Assembly: GCF_001807485.1 (NCBI RefSeq)
Contig: NZ_KV789188.1
Span: forward strand, 65,960 to 129,959
DNA from: Corynebacterium sp. HMSC08A12
Lineage (GTDB): Bacteria > Actinomycetota > Actinomycetes > Mycobacteriales > Mycobacteriaceae
DNA: 64,000 nucleotides
Direction: 5' to 3'
Every line of letters begins with the position of its first letter. The stretch's first letter is position 1. This document shows positions 1-7,935 of this stretch, piece by piece. A program made the translations under genes and the position numbers. The notes beneath the pieces are model-generated. The model did no database searches. It was not told where the DNA came from and saw only the letters and a program-made list of their open reading frames with translations.

Positions 1-73
1 TACGTTGTTTATCGCAGGTCAGAGGCTCGAAATTTGTTTCTAGTAGGTTTCGAGTACCTTTCGAGTAGCTTTC
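1..73. repeat. Left copy of a 73-bp direct repeat flanking an AlbA_2 gene
   Basis: Bases 1-73 match 1501-1573 at 71 of 73 positions (differences at 33 and 58). The copy contains the core ATCGCAGGTCAGAGG (11-25), then TTTCNAGTA units at 37, 48 and 59, spaced 11 bp apart. It lies just past the stop codon of the regulator gene. The repeat may extend beyond the window edge, so its true left end and the left palindrome arm are not visible. Confidence 0.9.
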
Positions 74-77
74 CTAG

Positions 78-1469
78 CTACCTAAGCGGCCCCTTTACAG
101 ACCACACGGCACGCGGATCGCGCGGTCCATTTCCACGCCAATGAACCAGCCCAGCATCACGCATGGCCTGCAATGCACGGCGCACTGGCGGGGCCGACAA
201 GCCCAGCGCCTCGGCAACATCACCCGTGGACATTGGCCGACCACTCATTTCTAGAGCAGCAAGCACATCCTCGGAATGACGAGGGAGACCACCCAGCACT
301 TGGGCGTCTAAACGCTGTGTTGCGTTCAATGTAAGAACTACGCTGCCACTAGTTTGCGTATATACCGGATCAGCAAACCCAACCCGCCGCATACTTGCAA
401 ACATACGTCGGATTCCCTCACCCAGTTCCTGGCCAATGCGGAGCTCAGCGGTTACTCGCGCAATCAGAGGGTTGCGCGCAAAGCGGGCAATGGACTCCGG
501 TTTAGTCGGATCTACAAGGCCGGGGAAGCGCCCCGGGCTAGAGACCTCAATCCGGCTCGGGAAAATTTCGAAACGAATGTGATCCCCGACCATGCTGTAC
601 GAGCGATGCACCACCGCGTTGACCAACCCCTCAAGCCAAACGTCGTGAGGGATAAGGTTCTCATCCTCGAAAAGACCCGCGCCGGTGAGCCGTCGAGTAT
701 TTGGCAGCATTCCGCTAATTGCTTCCTGAGCTGCTTGAATCTGTTGCGGTATCGGACCATCAAAACGCTGGTCATCCATCAACTGCTGCATCTGGCCAGG
801 CAATCGCTCGTCCTCGCCAAAACGTAAAACCCGGATGTGTGCGTTCGGGAAGAACTCTTGAGGATTGTGCCCGAAAAGCAATATCGCAGCAGCACGTGGC
901 CTGCCTTCCCGGTCAATCAGGTTGCGCGCCTTCAGAGCATCTTCGGCACTCGAAGAACCAATGGTCTCGGCATAAGTCTCAACCAGATCCATGTTGAGGT
1001 CGTTCGGGGTAGCGTTCGCGGGAACCGTGGCATCGTATTGCTGCTCACCCTTGGTGTAACGAAGCTCCAGAATGTCATCAGCCCTCAAGTGCTTCGTTTC
1101 ATCACCCACTCGCAAGAAGCAGTCCCCTGACTTCAGGTAATGGACCCGCTCACTGGGCAAGACGTGGAAAAGATACACCTGCGTACGATCATCCACGTCG
1201 CACAACTCGATCTGGACGCGAACCGTCGGATCCGTGTGATCCAACGACGTCTGCCGCAGAGCATTGTCTTGGGTAGCGGTCGGCTTTCCTTCGAATTGCC
1301 GGTCCGAAATGCCAACCGCAATTACGCCGCCCTCAGAATTGGCCATGCCGACAATTGTCTTAGCCAAGTCCTTCGGCTTAATGCGGAAAGATTTGCGCTC
1401 GAACCACTGGTCTTCGGGGAACTGCAGAAGCTGGTTCGGCTCCTCGTGGAGATTTCGCTGCACACTCAC
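78..1469 (-). CDS. AlbA_2-domain putative transcriptional regulator (ATP-binding, winged-helix)
   Basis: The 463-residue protein has three parts. An N-terminal AlbA_2/Schlafen-type domain covers about residues 18-135 (FERKSF, then GGVIAVGISD). A middle HATPase_c_4-like region lies around 270-370 (GLVNAVVHRSY, then IEVSSPGRFPG). A C-terminal winged helix-turn-helix lies around 400-455 (STGDVAEALGLSAPPVRRAL). Families with this build are annotated as RecG-like ATP-binding proteins or transcriptional regulators; substrate and target are usually unknown. The start is GTG at 1467-1469, only 8 nt after a TAGAAT -10 box, so the transcript is probably leaderless. A perfect TACTCGAAA/TTTCGAGTA palindrome sits over the promoter, suggesting autoregulation (inference). 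The gene lies between 73-bp direct repeats. Neighbours give no partner enzyme. Confidence 0.85.
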   Translation of the reverse strand: MSVQRNLHEEPNQLLQFPEDQWFERKSFRIKPKDLAKTIVGMANSEGGVIAVGISDRQFEGKPTATQDNALRQTSLDHTDPTVRVQIELCDVDDRTQVYLFHVLPSERVHYLKSGDCFLRVGDETKHLRADDILELRYTKGEQQYDATVPANATPNDLNMDLVETYAETIGSSSAEDALKARNLIDREGRPRAAAILLFGHNPQEFFPNAHIRVLRFGEDERLPGQMQQLMDDQRFDGPIPQQIQAAQEAISGMLPNTRRLTGAGLFEDENLIPHDVWLEGLVNAVVHRSYSMVGDHIRFEIFPSRIEVSSPGRFPGLVDPTKPESIARFARNPLIARVTAELRIGQELGEGIRRMFASMRRVGFADPVYTQTSGSVVLTLNATQRLDAQVLGGLPRHSEDVLAALEMSGRPMSTGDVAEALGLSAPPVRRALQAMRDAGLVHWRGNGPRDPRAVWSVKGPLR

Positions 1470-1477
1470 AATCTAAC

Positions 1478-1502
1478 ATTCTACTCGAAACATTTTCGAG
1501 TA
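1478..1502 (-). promoter_or_regulatory. Promoter with overlapping perfect palindrome for the AlbA_2 gene
   Basis: On the minus strand TAGAAT (1478-1483) serves as a -10 box 8 nt before the GTG start. TACTCGAAA (1482-1490) and TTTCGAGTA (1494-1502) form a perfect 9-bp inverted repeat with a 3-nt spacer immediately upstream and overlapping the -10. The same TTTCGAGTA word is repeated in the neighbouring direct repeats, so this is a likely operator for the gene product. Confidence 0.65.
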
Positions 1503-1580
1503 CGTTGTTTATCGCAGGTCAGAGGCTCGAAACTTGTTTCTAGTAGGTTTCGAGTACGTTTCGAGTAGCTTTCAAGTAGC
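1481..1580. repeat. Palindromic repeat element (right copy) with four 11-bp-phased TTTCNAGTA units
   Basis: This is the right copy of the flanking repeat. Outer arms CTACTCGAAAC (1481-1491) and GTTTCGAGTAG (1558-1568) are perfect inverted repeats. The core ATCGCAGGTCAGAGG lies at 1511-1525. Four same-strand units start at 1537, 1548, 1559 and 1570 (TTTCTAGTA, TTTCGAGTA twice, TTTCAAGTA), exactly 11 bp apart, so a protein binding all of them would sit on one DNA face. It lies between the divergent AlbA_2 and TetR genes. Confidence 0.85.
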
Positions 1581-1702
1581 TCCTTTCGCAACCTTGGAAG
1601 CCGATAGGTTAGCCTGAAAGAAAGCTATGCATACCCGCAATAACAGCGATGCTGGGGCGGGCGTGGTTGTAACGGTAGGCGTCACCAAGAGAAGAAAGAG
1701 GA

Positions 1703-2398
1703 GTGAATCCGCGCGTGCGAACAGGCGAGCAACACATCGATACCGCCGCGTGGATGCAGGCCATCTTCAACCGCAGCGAGCAGGCCGACACACGCCGCGA
1801 ACGGACCAAGCAGGCGCTGCTACGGGCCGGCATCGAGCTGATCGCCGAGGAGCAGACGGATCTTTCCATCCTGGCGATCACCCAGAAGGCCGGGGTCTCG
1901 AACGGCAGCTTCTACAACTTCTTTAAAGACCGCACGCAGTTCTTCGACGCGGTCGCCGAGTACGCGGTAAACAACCTGGCCAGTATTTTTGACCTGGCGG
2001 CGGACCAGGATCTGGACTCGATCGACGCGGCGGCGACGAACATCCGCATCCTGGCGTATGCGCATCGCCTGGTGCCGACGCTCTCGAAGTCGATTGTGCG
2101 CCGCTCCCCAGACTTCTACACCATGCCCAACGAGCTGGTGCGCAAGCTGCGCGAACGGATCAGCGCGGGTGTGAACGACGGTTCCTTCCACGTGGCCAGC
2201 ACCGAAACGGCAGCGGCGATTATCTTCGGCGCCAACGCGATGCTGGGGCAGCGCCTGCATGAGGATCCGACGTTGAACAGCAGGACCGCCGGGGACGACC
2301 TGGCGCTGGATCTGCTGCGCATGCTGGGGGTTAGCGAGGAGCGCGCCCTGCAGGCCATCGCACGGCCGATCGACGAATACCTGACGCCACCGCAATAG
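1703..2398 (+). CDS. TetR/AcrR-family transcriptional regulator
   Basis: The protein has 231 residues. The N-terminal TetR DNA-binding domain is clear at about residues 25-75 (RRERTKQALLRAGIELIAEE, then the recognition helix region GVSNGSFYNFFKDR). The remaining helical part is the usual variable ligand-binding and dimerisation domain. The start is GTG at 1703, preceded by an AGAAAGAGGA ribosome-binding site. It is divergent from the AlbA_2 regulator and converges on the Abhydrolase_9 gene with 8 nt between stops, so its target is not evident from neighbours. The ligand is unknown. Confidence 0.88.
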   Translation: MNPRVRTGEQHIDTAAWMQAIFNRSEQADTRRERTKQALLRAGIELIAEEQTDLSILAITQKAGVSNGSFYNFFKDRTQFFDAVAEYAVNNLASIFDLAADQDLDSIDAAATNIRILAYAHRLVPTLSKSIVRRSPDFYTMPNELVRKLRERISAGVNDGSFHVASTETAAAIIFGANAMLGQRLHEDPTLNSRTAGDDLALDLLRMLGVSEERALQAIARPIDEYLTPPQ

Positions 2399-2406
2399 GC
2401 GCGGGG

Positions 2407-4326
2407 CTAGTCCTCCCGTGCCACGCCGAAGCCGAAGCGGTCGAGGAAGCGGTCTTCCTCCCGGCGCGTGTCCCGCGAATGCTCCGTGATCCAATCCGTA
2501 ATGCGCTGCTGCAGCTCCGGATTCAGGGGCGCGCGCACCAGGTCGGGGCCTAGGATCCGCTCCCAGGTGGGGACCATGATTCCGCGGTAGTTATGGCCGT
2601 GACCTGCGGGAGTCTGCTTGGAAGTCAGCATGTCCATAGCCACCTGCCAGCCGGTGGTAAACGGAATCCAGCGGAGTTTATGCACTACATCGTTGTGCTG
2701 GGTGGCCGGTGCGGGCACGCCCCGGGCGCCGGATTCGCGCAACCAGTCTGGTTCCTTCCAGAACAGATCCGTATCCCACCACACGATTGCATCGGAGGCG
2801 TGCTGCACCACGGCCACCCGCGGATGCTGCCACTGCTGGCCGTATTCCTGGCCGCGCCAGTCGCGGTCCAAGTGGTCGGCGTGGCTGATGAAGCGCACGT
2901 GCCGGCCTTGGTCGTACAGCGGTAGGCGCTCTGGCGAACCTTCACTGCGGTAGGTAGTCATGTCGCGGATCATTTTGGTGAAGCGTGGCGCGCCCGACAG
3001 CACCGCCCCGTCCACCTTCGCCAGCATGTCCTCCAGCCCATCGAAAGCTGCTGCCGTGCCATACGCCCCCAGGGATTCGCCGGTCACAAACACCTTTGGC
3101 GCATTGGGCATGCCGTCTAGCAGCTCAAACACGGCGTCAATAAGTAACTTGGCAGCGCGCACCGGGGTATCGCGGTCAAGAACGTAGGCGACGGGCGACT
3201 GCACGTAGGAGTACTGCATCGCCACGTTCACGCAGTTGCCGCCCGTGAGGAACTCGACGGTATCCAGCTGCCAATCCGGCACCCAGCCCGTGCCGGTGGA
3301 GGTGTGGATGACGATGGCCGAGCGGTGCAGGGCGCCCGTCCGCAGCAGCTCCCGTTTCACCAGTTCAACGATGCTTTCCAGCGTGCGCCCGGGGGCCAGG
3401 CCGCCGTAGATGCGGATCGGCTCGTGCACGTCGGTCAGGCCCGTGACCTCCGTGATGTCGCGCGCCCTAGGCCCACCGCCGACCAGCACACGGCCTTGGG
3501 CGCCCAGGGAGATCCACCTTTCATGCGACCACACCGAACCGGAACGCTCGGGCTCCCAGGGTTGCTGGTAGCCCCAGTACACGCGGCGGTTGACGAGCTC
3601 GGCCTTCTCGTTGAACTTCTCGAGGAACTGCCGTAGCAGGATCTTGTCGGAGATGAGGTAGGCGATGACGCCCACCGCTCCAGCGGCCACAGGCACAGCA
3701 ACGGGGGCGGGGACGAACCGGCGCAGCGAATGCCGGGTGAGGTCGAAGCTGGACTGTAGTAGCTCGCCGAGCAGGAGAAATGCGCCGTAGCCGAGGGTGC
3801 TGACGGCCACTCCAACGAAGGCGGAGGGGGCGCCGAGGCGCTGGCTGTTCACCAGCGCGGCGGATTCGCCCTGGCGCTTGTAGAAGCGGTAGGCGGCGAC
3901 GGCGGTGGCCAGGGTGACGGCGGCGTGCATGGCGCGGTAGGCCTCGCGGTAGCCGGGCTTGTTCACGAGTTCCCGCAGGTCCAAGCCGGCGGCGCGGAAG
4001 GCGGGCAGTACTGCGCTGGCGATGATGGTGCCGTTGAAGTGCCCGACCGTCTGGGACGTGGAGGCGTTACCGGCCACGGCCCACCAGGGGTGCGGCAGCA
4101 GGGAGGGCGAGAGGGCATTCCACATGCCGATTTCCGCGCCGATGATGGCGAATCCGCGGCGGGGATCCAGGGCATAGCGCCTGTTCAGGCGCACGCCTGG
4201 GAAGAGGTTGGCGTAGAGGTCAATCGCGCCGGCGGCAGCGCGGAAGGAGTAGGACAGCGTGGTGAGGGAGGCCCACTTCGCCCGCCGTTTTAGGCCCGGG
4301 AGGATTCTTCGCCGCAGATTACGCAT
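2407..4326 (-). CDS. Membrane-anchored alpha/beta-hydrolase family protein (Abhydrolase_9 type)
   Basis: The protein has 639 residues. The N-terminal third carries several hydrophobic segments (for example around residues 95-110, 145-165, 170-195 and 210-230), matching the membrane region of the Abhydrolase_9 family. The C-terminal half holds the hydrolase domain with nucleophile motif GESLGAYG at about residues 425-432 and a late His near HNDVVHKLRW. The family is widespread in Actinobacteria and its substrate is not known to me; a lipid or ester substrate in the envelope would fit (inference). It follows a small conserved gene by 15 nt, so the two probably form one transcript. Confidence 0.82.
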   Translation of the reverse strand: MRNLRRRILPGLKRRAKWASLTTLSYSFRAAAGAIDLYANLFPGVRLNRRYALDPRRGFAIIGAEIGMWNALSPSLLPHPWWAVAGNASTSQTVGHFNGTIIASAVLPAFRAAGLDLRELVNKPGYREAYRAMHAAVTLATAVAAYRFYKRQGESAALVNSQRLGAPSAFVGVAVSTLGYGAFLLLGELLQSSFDLTRHSLRRFVPAPVAVPVAAGAVGVIAYLISDKILLRQFLEKFNEKAELVNRRVYWGYQQPWEPERSGSVWSHERWISLGAQGRVLVGGGPRARDITEVTGLTDVHEPIRIYGGLAPGRTLESIVELVKRELLRTGALHRSAIVIHTSTGTGWVPDWQLDTVEFLTGGNCVNVAMQYSYVQSPVAYVLDRDTPVRAAKLLIDAVFELLDGMPNAPKVFVTGESLGAYGTAAAFDGLEDMLAKVDGAVLSGAPRFTKMIRDMTTYRSEGSPERLPLYDQGRHVRFISHADHLDRDWRGQEYGQQWQHPRVAVVQHASDAIVWWDTDLFWKEPDWLRESGARGVPAPATQHNDVVHKLRWIPFTTGWQVAMDMLTSKQTPAGHGHNYRGIMVPTWERILGPDLVRAPLNPELQQRITDWITEHSRDTRREEDRFLDRFGFGVARED

Positions 4327-4341
4327 GGATGGTGGTCGGTT

Positions 4342-4602
4342 CTAGTGCTGGGCTCCACGCAGGGTGGTGTGCGTGACGTAGTACTCTTCGTAGTCCCGCA
4401 GGGTGCGGGCTTTCTCGTTGAGACGGGCCATCACGGCCTCGCGGGCGCTGTCGCGGTCGTTGTAGAACTCCAACGGGTCGCCGACGCGGACTTCCTCGCC
4501 ACGCTCCACCAGCATGTACGCCTTACCCTCCGGGCCGACGATGGTCTGCGGCGTGCCGGTGAAGGGGTCGGTGTAGCGATACGTGGTGGTCGTGCCGGTC
4601 AT
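4342..4602 (-). CDS. Small conserved protein of unknown function
   Basis: The protein has 86 residues, is acidic and soluble-looking, with no signal peptide or membrane segment. It contains TDPFTGTPQTIVGPEGKAYM and then a helical, charged C-terminal half. I do not recognise a named family. It is the first gene of a probable two-gene operon with the Abhydrolase_9 membrane protein, 15 nt downstream, which suggests a shared role. The ATG at 4600-4602 is taken as the start. Confidence 0.7.
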   Translation of the reverse strand: MTGTTTTYRYTDPFTGTPQTIVGPEGKAYMLVERGEEVRVGDPLEFYNDRDSAREAVMARLNEKARTLRDYEEYYVTHTTLRGAQH

Positions 4603-4834
4603 TAGTCGTGGGGCTCCCTGGGTTGGGTTTGCGGTTTGATTAGGGTCGCTGATTCCACATTACTTGCAGCGACGGGGGCTGATCTACACAAATGGGGGTT
4701 TAGCACCTCGGCAGAGGCCGAACTCAGAGCAAACCCTCTCGGGGGCACCCTTTTGCATACCTCAGCAAACAATTATGTTTCTTATTCACCGTTAAGTATA
4801 TGATTTCCCTGACCATTATCTTTTAGGAGTAAAA

Positions 4835-5419
4835 ATGCGCCGCTACGCACTTGCGATCGTCACTGCAGCTTCTCTTGGCCTCGTGGCCTGCAGCTCGAGT
4901 GATGAGCCGAAATCCACTACCGCTGGAACCATCACCGCAGCTGAATCCGCGCCTGAGAATGAGGAGTCGACCGAAGACGAAGGTGACGCTGGCGAACTGA
5001 ACAAGCCGCTTAGGATCTCTACTCTCAGCGACAATGACGTGTTCATGACCATCAAGGAAATCTCCCTGGGTAAGGAATGCCGCTTTGGGGTAGACGATCC
5101 GGAGTACTCTTTCGACCAAATGAACGACGATCAGCAATACCTACAGATCCTTGCTGAGATCGACGTGCAGAAGCTGGACAATCCCGCCAGTGGTGGCTCG
5201 GTCTACCTTGACAACCCTAAAGCAGTGGACGGTGATGGCTTCGCTAAGGAAGCCGAGCTCGGGTTCGACTGTGAACAAAGCGAAGGATACGAAGACTGGG
5301 GAGAGGGCACCGAAGTGGGCGACAAGTCTCGTCGTTACGGAGCCTTCATCGTGCCGAAGGGCGTGACCGAAGTCCGCATCCAGGGCAAGAAGTTCGCTGT
5401 GGAGCCCGAAGGGAACTAG
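4835..5419 (+). CDS. Putative secreted lipoprotein
   Basis: The protein has 194 residues. A lipoprotein signal peptide is clear: MRRYALAIVTAASLGLVAC with lipobox LVAC and the modified Cys at residue 19. A low-complexity acidic Ser/Glu linker follows (residues 20-55), then a globular domain with two Cys (KECRFG and GFDCEQS). The layout resembles small DUF4352-like extracellular lipoproteins, but I cannot assign a family with certainty. TTTTAGGAG precedes the ATG, and a TATGAT-like -10 lies near 4798. Its stop overlaps the stop of the convergent anti-sigma gene by 4 nt (shared CTAG). Confidence 0.8.
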   Translation: MRRYALAIVTAASLGLVACSSSDEPKSTTAGTITAAESAPENEESTEDEGDAGELNKPLRISTLSDNDVFMTIKEISLGKECRFGVDDPEYSFDQMNDDQQYLQILAEIDVQKLDNPASGGSVYLDNPKAVDGDGFAKEAELGFDCEQSEGYEDWGEGTEVGDKSRRYGAFIVPKGVTEVRIQGKKFAVEPEGN

Positions 5420-6183
5420 AGCTTCCCCTCGGCCAGCACGGTCCCGCCCGGCGCGGCGCTGCCGTCCATCGGCTCCTCGGTGACGCGCACCATCATCGTG
5501 TCCGCGGGCAGCGGCATCCACACGTTGTCGTGCGGGTCCTGACCAATCACGCCGGCTGATCGGGCGGCGCCGCTTTTGTTGATAGACCACACCTGCGCGC
5601 CCATGCCGTCCTTCAGTACGGGCGCGCCGTTGACCATCGCCCCGCCGGAATCCATCTCCGCCGAGACCACCACGTCCAGCGTTGACCCTTCGGCCTTCAG
5701 CGAAACACTGCGCACGTCACCCATCGCCATGATGGAGTGCATGTGGTCTTCCGCCTCCGCACCCTGCATGGGCTCCTCACCGTTCGCACCCTGACCAGCT
5801 CCTTCGGAGTCTGAGAACACCTCCGGGGCGTCTCCCCCACCGTCTTCGACGGGCTGGTTGGTGTTGTTCTCTGCAAGGTCGGCGTTCTCGCCGCCACCCC
5901 ATAACCCGCTAGTGGTGCCCACAATCCCCACGCCGGCCAGCAGAACAACTGCGGCAGCCGCGGCAAAGGCAGTGCGCGCGAATCCACGACGAGCTCCGCG
6001 CGCCTTCGACATAGGCACTACGTTATCCTCACCGGCCTCTGCACCCGGCGCGACCTGCGGATACTCGCCCGAAGCGATCGCATCCATAATGTTCGACTTC
6101 AACTGCGGCGGAGGCGCCACCGGTCCGGCCAAGTCCGCCAGGTCGGCTTCTAGCTCGCCGAAGTCCGGCTTCTCGTCTTTCAT
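5416..6183 (-). CDS. rskA: Anti-sigma factor, RskA-like (anti-SigK)
   Basis: The protein has 255 residues: a short cytoplasmic N-terminal part (1-68), one membrane helix (about 70-92, AFAAAAAVVLLAGVGIVGTT), an acidic linker and an extracytoplasmic C-terminal domain (about 150-255) with the RskA pattern (VWSINKSGAARSAGVIG, then TVLAEGKL). RskA proteins hold SigK at the membrane and release it after regulated proteolysis. The ATG overlaps the stop of the sigma gene by 4 nt (ATGA), showing translational coupling. The N-terminal anti-sigma domain is short and poorly conserved. The partner is inferred from this linkage. Confidence 0.85.
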   Translation of the reverse strand: MKDEKPDFGELEADLADLAGPVAPPPQLKSNIMDAIASGEYPQVAPGAEAGEDNVVPMSKARGARRGFARTAFAAAAAVVLLAGVGIVGTTSGLWGGGENADLAENNTNQPVEDGGGDAPEVFSDSEGAGQGANGEEPMQGAEAEDHMHSIMAMGDVRSVSLKAEGSTLDVVVSAEMDSGGAMVNGAPVLKDGMGAQVWSINKSGAARSAGVIGQDPHDNVWMPLPADTMMVRVTEEPMDGSAAPGGTVLAEGKL

Positions 6184-6776
6184 CGGGCACCCCCTTCCGC
6201 CAGTGCGTCACGTTGTTCTTTAAGGATCTTCTCTAGCTTACGAAGCCCATCACGCACGCGCGTCTTCGCAGTTCCCAGCGGTACACCGGTGGCTTCCGCC
6301 AGTTCCGCGTGAGTCATGTCGCCGAAGTAGGCCAGCAGAATCGCGGTCTTGTGCGGCTCGCCCATGATCTCCAGCGCGGTCCGCACGGCGTGGCGTTGCA
6401 CGTTCCTTAGCGCCTCGTCTTCCACGCTTTCTTTATTTATTGACGCCACCAGGAAGGCCTCCCGGTCATCCCGTTTCATAGTGGCGATGGCGCTTCGAAC
6501 CCGGTCAATGGCGCGGAGCCTCGCCCGGCGGAGGATCCATGCTTTGGCCAAACCTTTGGCTGGGTCGAAGTCTGCAGCGTGCTGCCATACTTCGATGAAA
6601 ACTTCCTGGGTGACTTCCTCCGCCTGCGCTTGGTCGTGGAGAATTTGCAGCGTGAGGCCCAGGACATTCGGGGCGATGTGGTCGTAGAGGCGTGCGAAAG
6701 CCGCCGCATCACCCTGTTGGGTGAGCAGCATCAAGCTCTCGAGGGTTTCTCTATCGACGATGGCCACCGTTTTCAT
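6180..6776 (-). CDS. sigK: ECF RNA polymerase sigma factor, SigK-like
   Basis: The protein has 198 residues. Region 2 lies at about 25-95 (ARLYDHIAPNVLGLTLQILHD, DPAKGLAKAWILRRARLRAIDRVR) and region 4 at about 130-185 (HAELAEATGVPLGTAKTRVRDGLRKL). This is the normal length of a two-domain ECF factor. It sits between a Met-rich lipoprotein gene (34 nt upstream) and its anti-sigma gene (4-nt overlap), the usual order lipoprotein-sigK-rskA. In mycobacteria SigK controls secreted and lipoprotein antigens; here the adjacent lipoprotein is the obvious candidate target (inference). Confidence 0.9.
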   Translation of the reverse strand: MKTVAIVDRETLESLMLLTQQGDAAAFARLYDHIAPNVLGLTLQILHDQAQAEEVTQEVFIEVWQHAADFDPAKGLAKAWILRRARLRAIDRVRSAIATMKRDDREAFLVASINKESVEDEALRNVQRHAVRTALEIMGEPHKTAILLAYFGDMTHAELAEATGVPLGTAKTRVRDGLRKLEKILKEQRDALAEGGAR

Positions 6777-6810
6777 CGTAACGCCCCGGGGCCTACGACC
6801 TGCTAGCTTT

Positions 6811-7218
6811 CTACTTGTTCTGCTTGCCCTGCAGATCCGGCATCATGCTTTCGTCGGTCTCCATCATGTTCTCGACCTTGTCTTCCATTTTGCCGTCCAT
6901 CTTGTTGTCCATCTTCTCGGACATGGCGGGCTTGTCCGGCATCATGCTCTCGTCGGTCTCCATCATGTTCTCCGTCTTGCCGGACATTTGGTCACCGCCC
7001 TTCATGTCTTCGGTCATCTCTTCTTCAGTCATTTTGCTCTCGCTGGTCATTTCGGAAGAAGTGGTTTCGCTCATCTTGGAATCCGCAGCGTCATCGTCCT
7101 CGTTGCACGCAACCAGGCCCAGACCCATCACGCCGGTCAGGGCCACAGCAACGGCGGCACGGCCCACAGAGAATCCGGCTGCACGGTTAGCTGCAGAGTT
7201 GGTCTTGCGAATCATCAT
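6811..7218 (-). CDS. Methionine-rich putative lipoprotein of the sigK operon
   Basis: The protein has 135 residues. A signal peptide ends in lipobox LVAC (Cys at about residue 38). The mature part is almost entirely Met, Glu, Asp, Ser, Thr and Lys, with a repeated block (ENMMETDESMMPD) present twice about 33 residues apart. No folded domain is recognised. Clustered Met in an exported, disordered, acidic chain suggests copper binding or oxidant scavenging (inference). GAAGGAG sits 8 nt before the ATG at 7218. It is the first gene of the operon with sigK and rskA. Confidence 0.82.
   Translation of the reverse strand: MMIRKTNSAANRAAGFSVGRAAVAVALTGVMGLGLVACNEDDDAADSKMSETTSSEMTSESKMTEEEMTEDMKGGDQMSGKTENMMETDESMMPDKPAMSEKMDNKMDGKMEDKVENMMETDESMMPDLQGKQNK
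6836..6972. repeat. Internal duplication in the Met-rich lipoprotein gene
   Basis: A 38-bp unit at 6836-6873 recurs at 6935-6972 with one mismatch. It encodes the repeated ENMMETDESMMPD block. The spacing of 99 bp is a multiple of 3, so the frame is kept. Confidence 0.85.
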
Positions 7219-7531
7219 TTGTACTGCTCCTTCGGGTTAGCGATCGTTTTCCACACGACCCCGTCGCAGGGCCGCTTCATTGGTACATACGGCGCCCTCC
7301 CCCACACCGGATTGGGAGTTTTCGAGAATTCTTAAATTCCCGAACACTTGCCACGAGATGCCCCACCAGTTCGCAGAAGTGCAGTAAGGCAAACAAACGT
7401 TTGATTACCGAGCAGATGAACCACTTTAGATGTCTTACCCCGTCGCTACAGTAAGTACTACATCCACCGAAGATGCCAAGGCATTTGCCCACCGTAAACA
7501 ACTCAACAACATATCGGAAGGGACACAGACC
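7219..7531. other. Intergenic region between divergent lipoprotein and VbhA-like genes
   Basis: These 313 bases hold the promoters of two divergent transcripts. I see a 10-bp palindrome CAAACGTTTG at 7394-7403 and a Shine-Dalgarno sequence for each gene. A reading frame open from 7430 in frame with the antitoxin lacks a good ribosome-binding site at its first ATG. No RNA gene is evident. Confidence 0.5.
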
Positions 7532-7801
7532 ATGACCCCCGACAATCGCACCGAAGATCAGAAGGCTGCTGCCGTCCGCGCCTCCATGACGATGGCCGGA
7601 TACACCATGACAACCCGAGACGAAGAGGATGTCCGACGCATCCTCCGAGGAGAAATCACCGGCGACGAAGCTGTACTGGAAGTACTGGAACGACACGGTT
7701 TGGGCGACAGCGAACGCGCCGAAGTCCTCCGCACACGCATCGCTGAGAGTAAGAAGGAAAGTCAAACAGGCAAGAGTGATGACCTAACGGACAATGCGTA
7801 G
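7532..7801 (+). CDS. VbhA-like antitoxin domain protein without adjacent Fic toxin
   Basis: The chosen start is ATG 7532, preceded by GGAAGGGA; an in-frame upstream ATG at 7430 would add 34 residues with no ribosome-binding site. The 89-residue protein has the VbhA-family helical pattern: AAVRASMTMAGYTMTTRDEEDVRRIL, then GEITGDEAVLEVLERHG. Such antitoxins block the active site of Fic AMP-transferases. No Fic gene follows: the next gene is an oppositely oriented AlbA_2 regulator. It is therefore an orphan antitoxin, or a repurposed domain. The family call rests on pattern memory, not a search. Confidence 0.65.
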   Translation: MTPDNRTEDQKAAAVRASMTMAGYTMTTRDEEDVRRILRGEITGDEAVLEVLERHGLGDSERAEVLRTRIAESKKESQTGKSDDLTDNA

Positions 7802-7853
7802 AACTTCCCTGCCTAGCCGTCTCCTCAAGGATTCCCACTTTGCATCAAACTGA

Positions 7854-7920
7854 GAATCAAAGTGTCAAACTGCGAATGAAAGTGTGACTTTCAACGAATC
7901 ATTTCACAGTTTCATTAACA
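7854..7920. repeat. Operator-like repeats downstream of the second AlbA_2 gene
   Basis: The words GAATCAAAGTGTCAAACTGC (from 7854), GAATGAAAGTGTGAC (from 7874) and GAATCATTTCACAG (from 7896) are related units 20-22 bp apart. They lie just past the stop codon of the AlbA_2 gene. The 7855-7873 word recurs in inverted orientation upstream of the gene at 9757-9775 with one mismatch. Confidence 0.75.
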
Positions 7921-7935
7921 CTTAGACTCCAACCG

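Noticed and set aside
1820..2494. Long minus-strand open frame across the TetR gene
   Set aside because: It is Arg/His/Gly-rich antisense shadow of a GC-rich gene with clear TetR homology on the plus strand.
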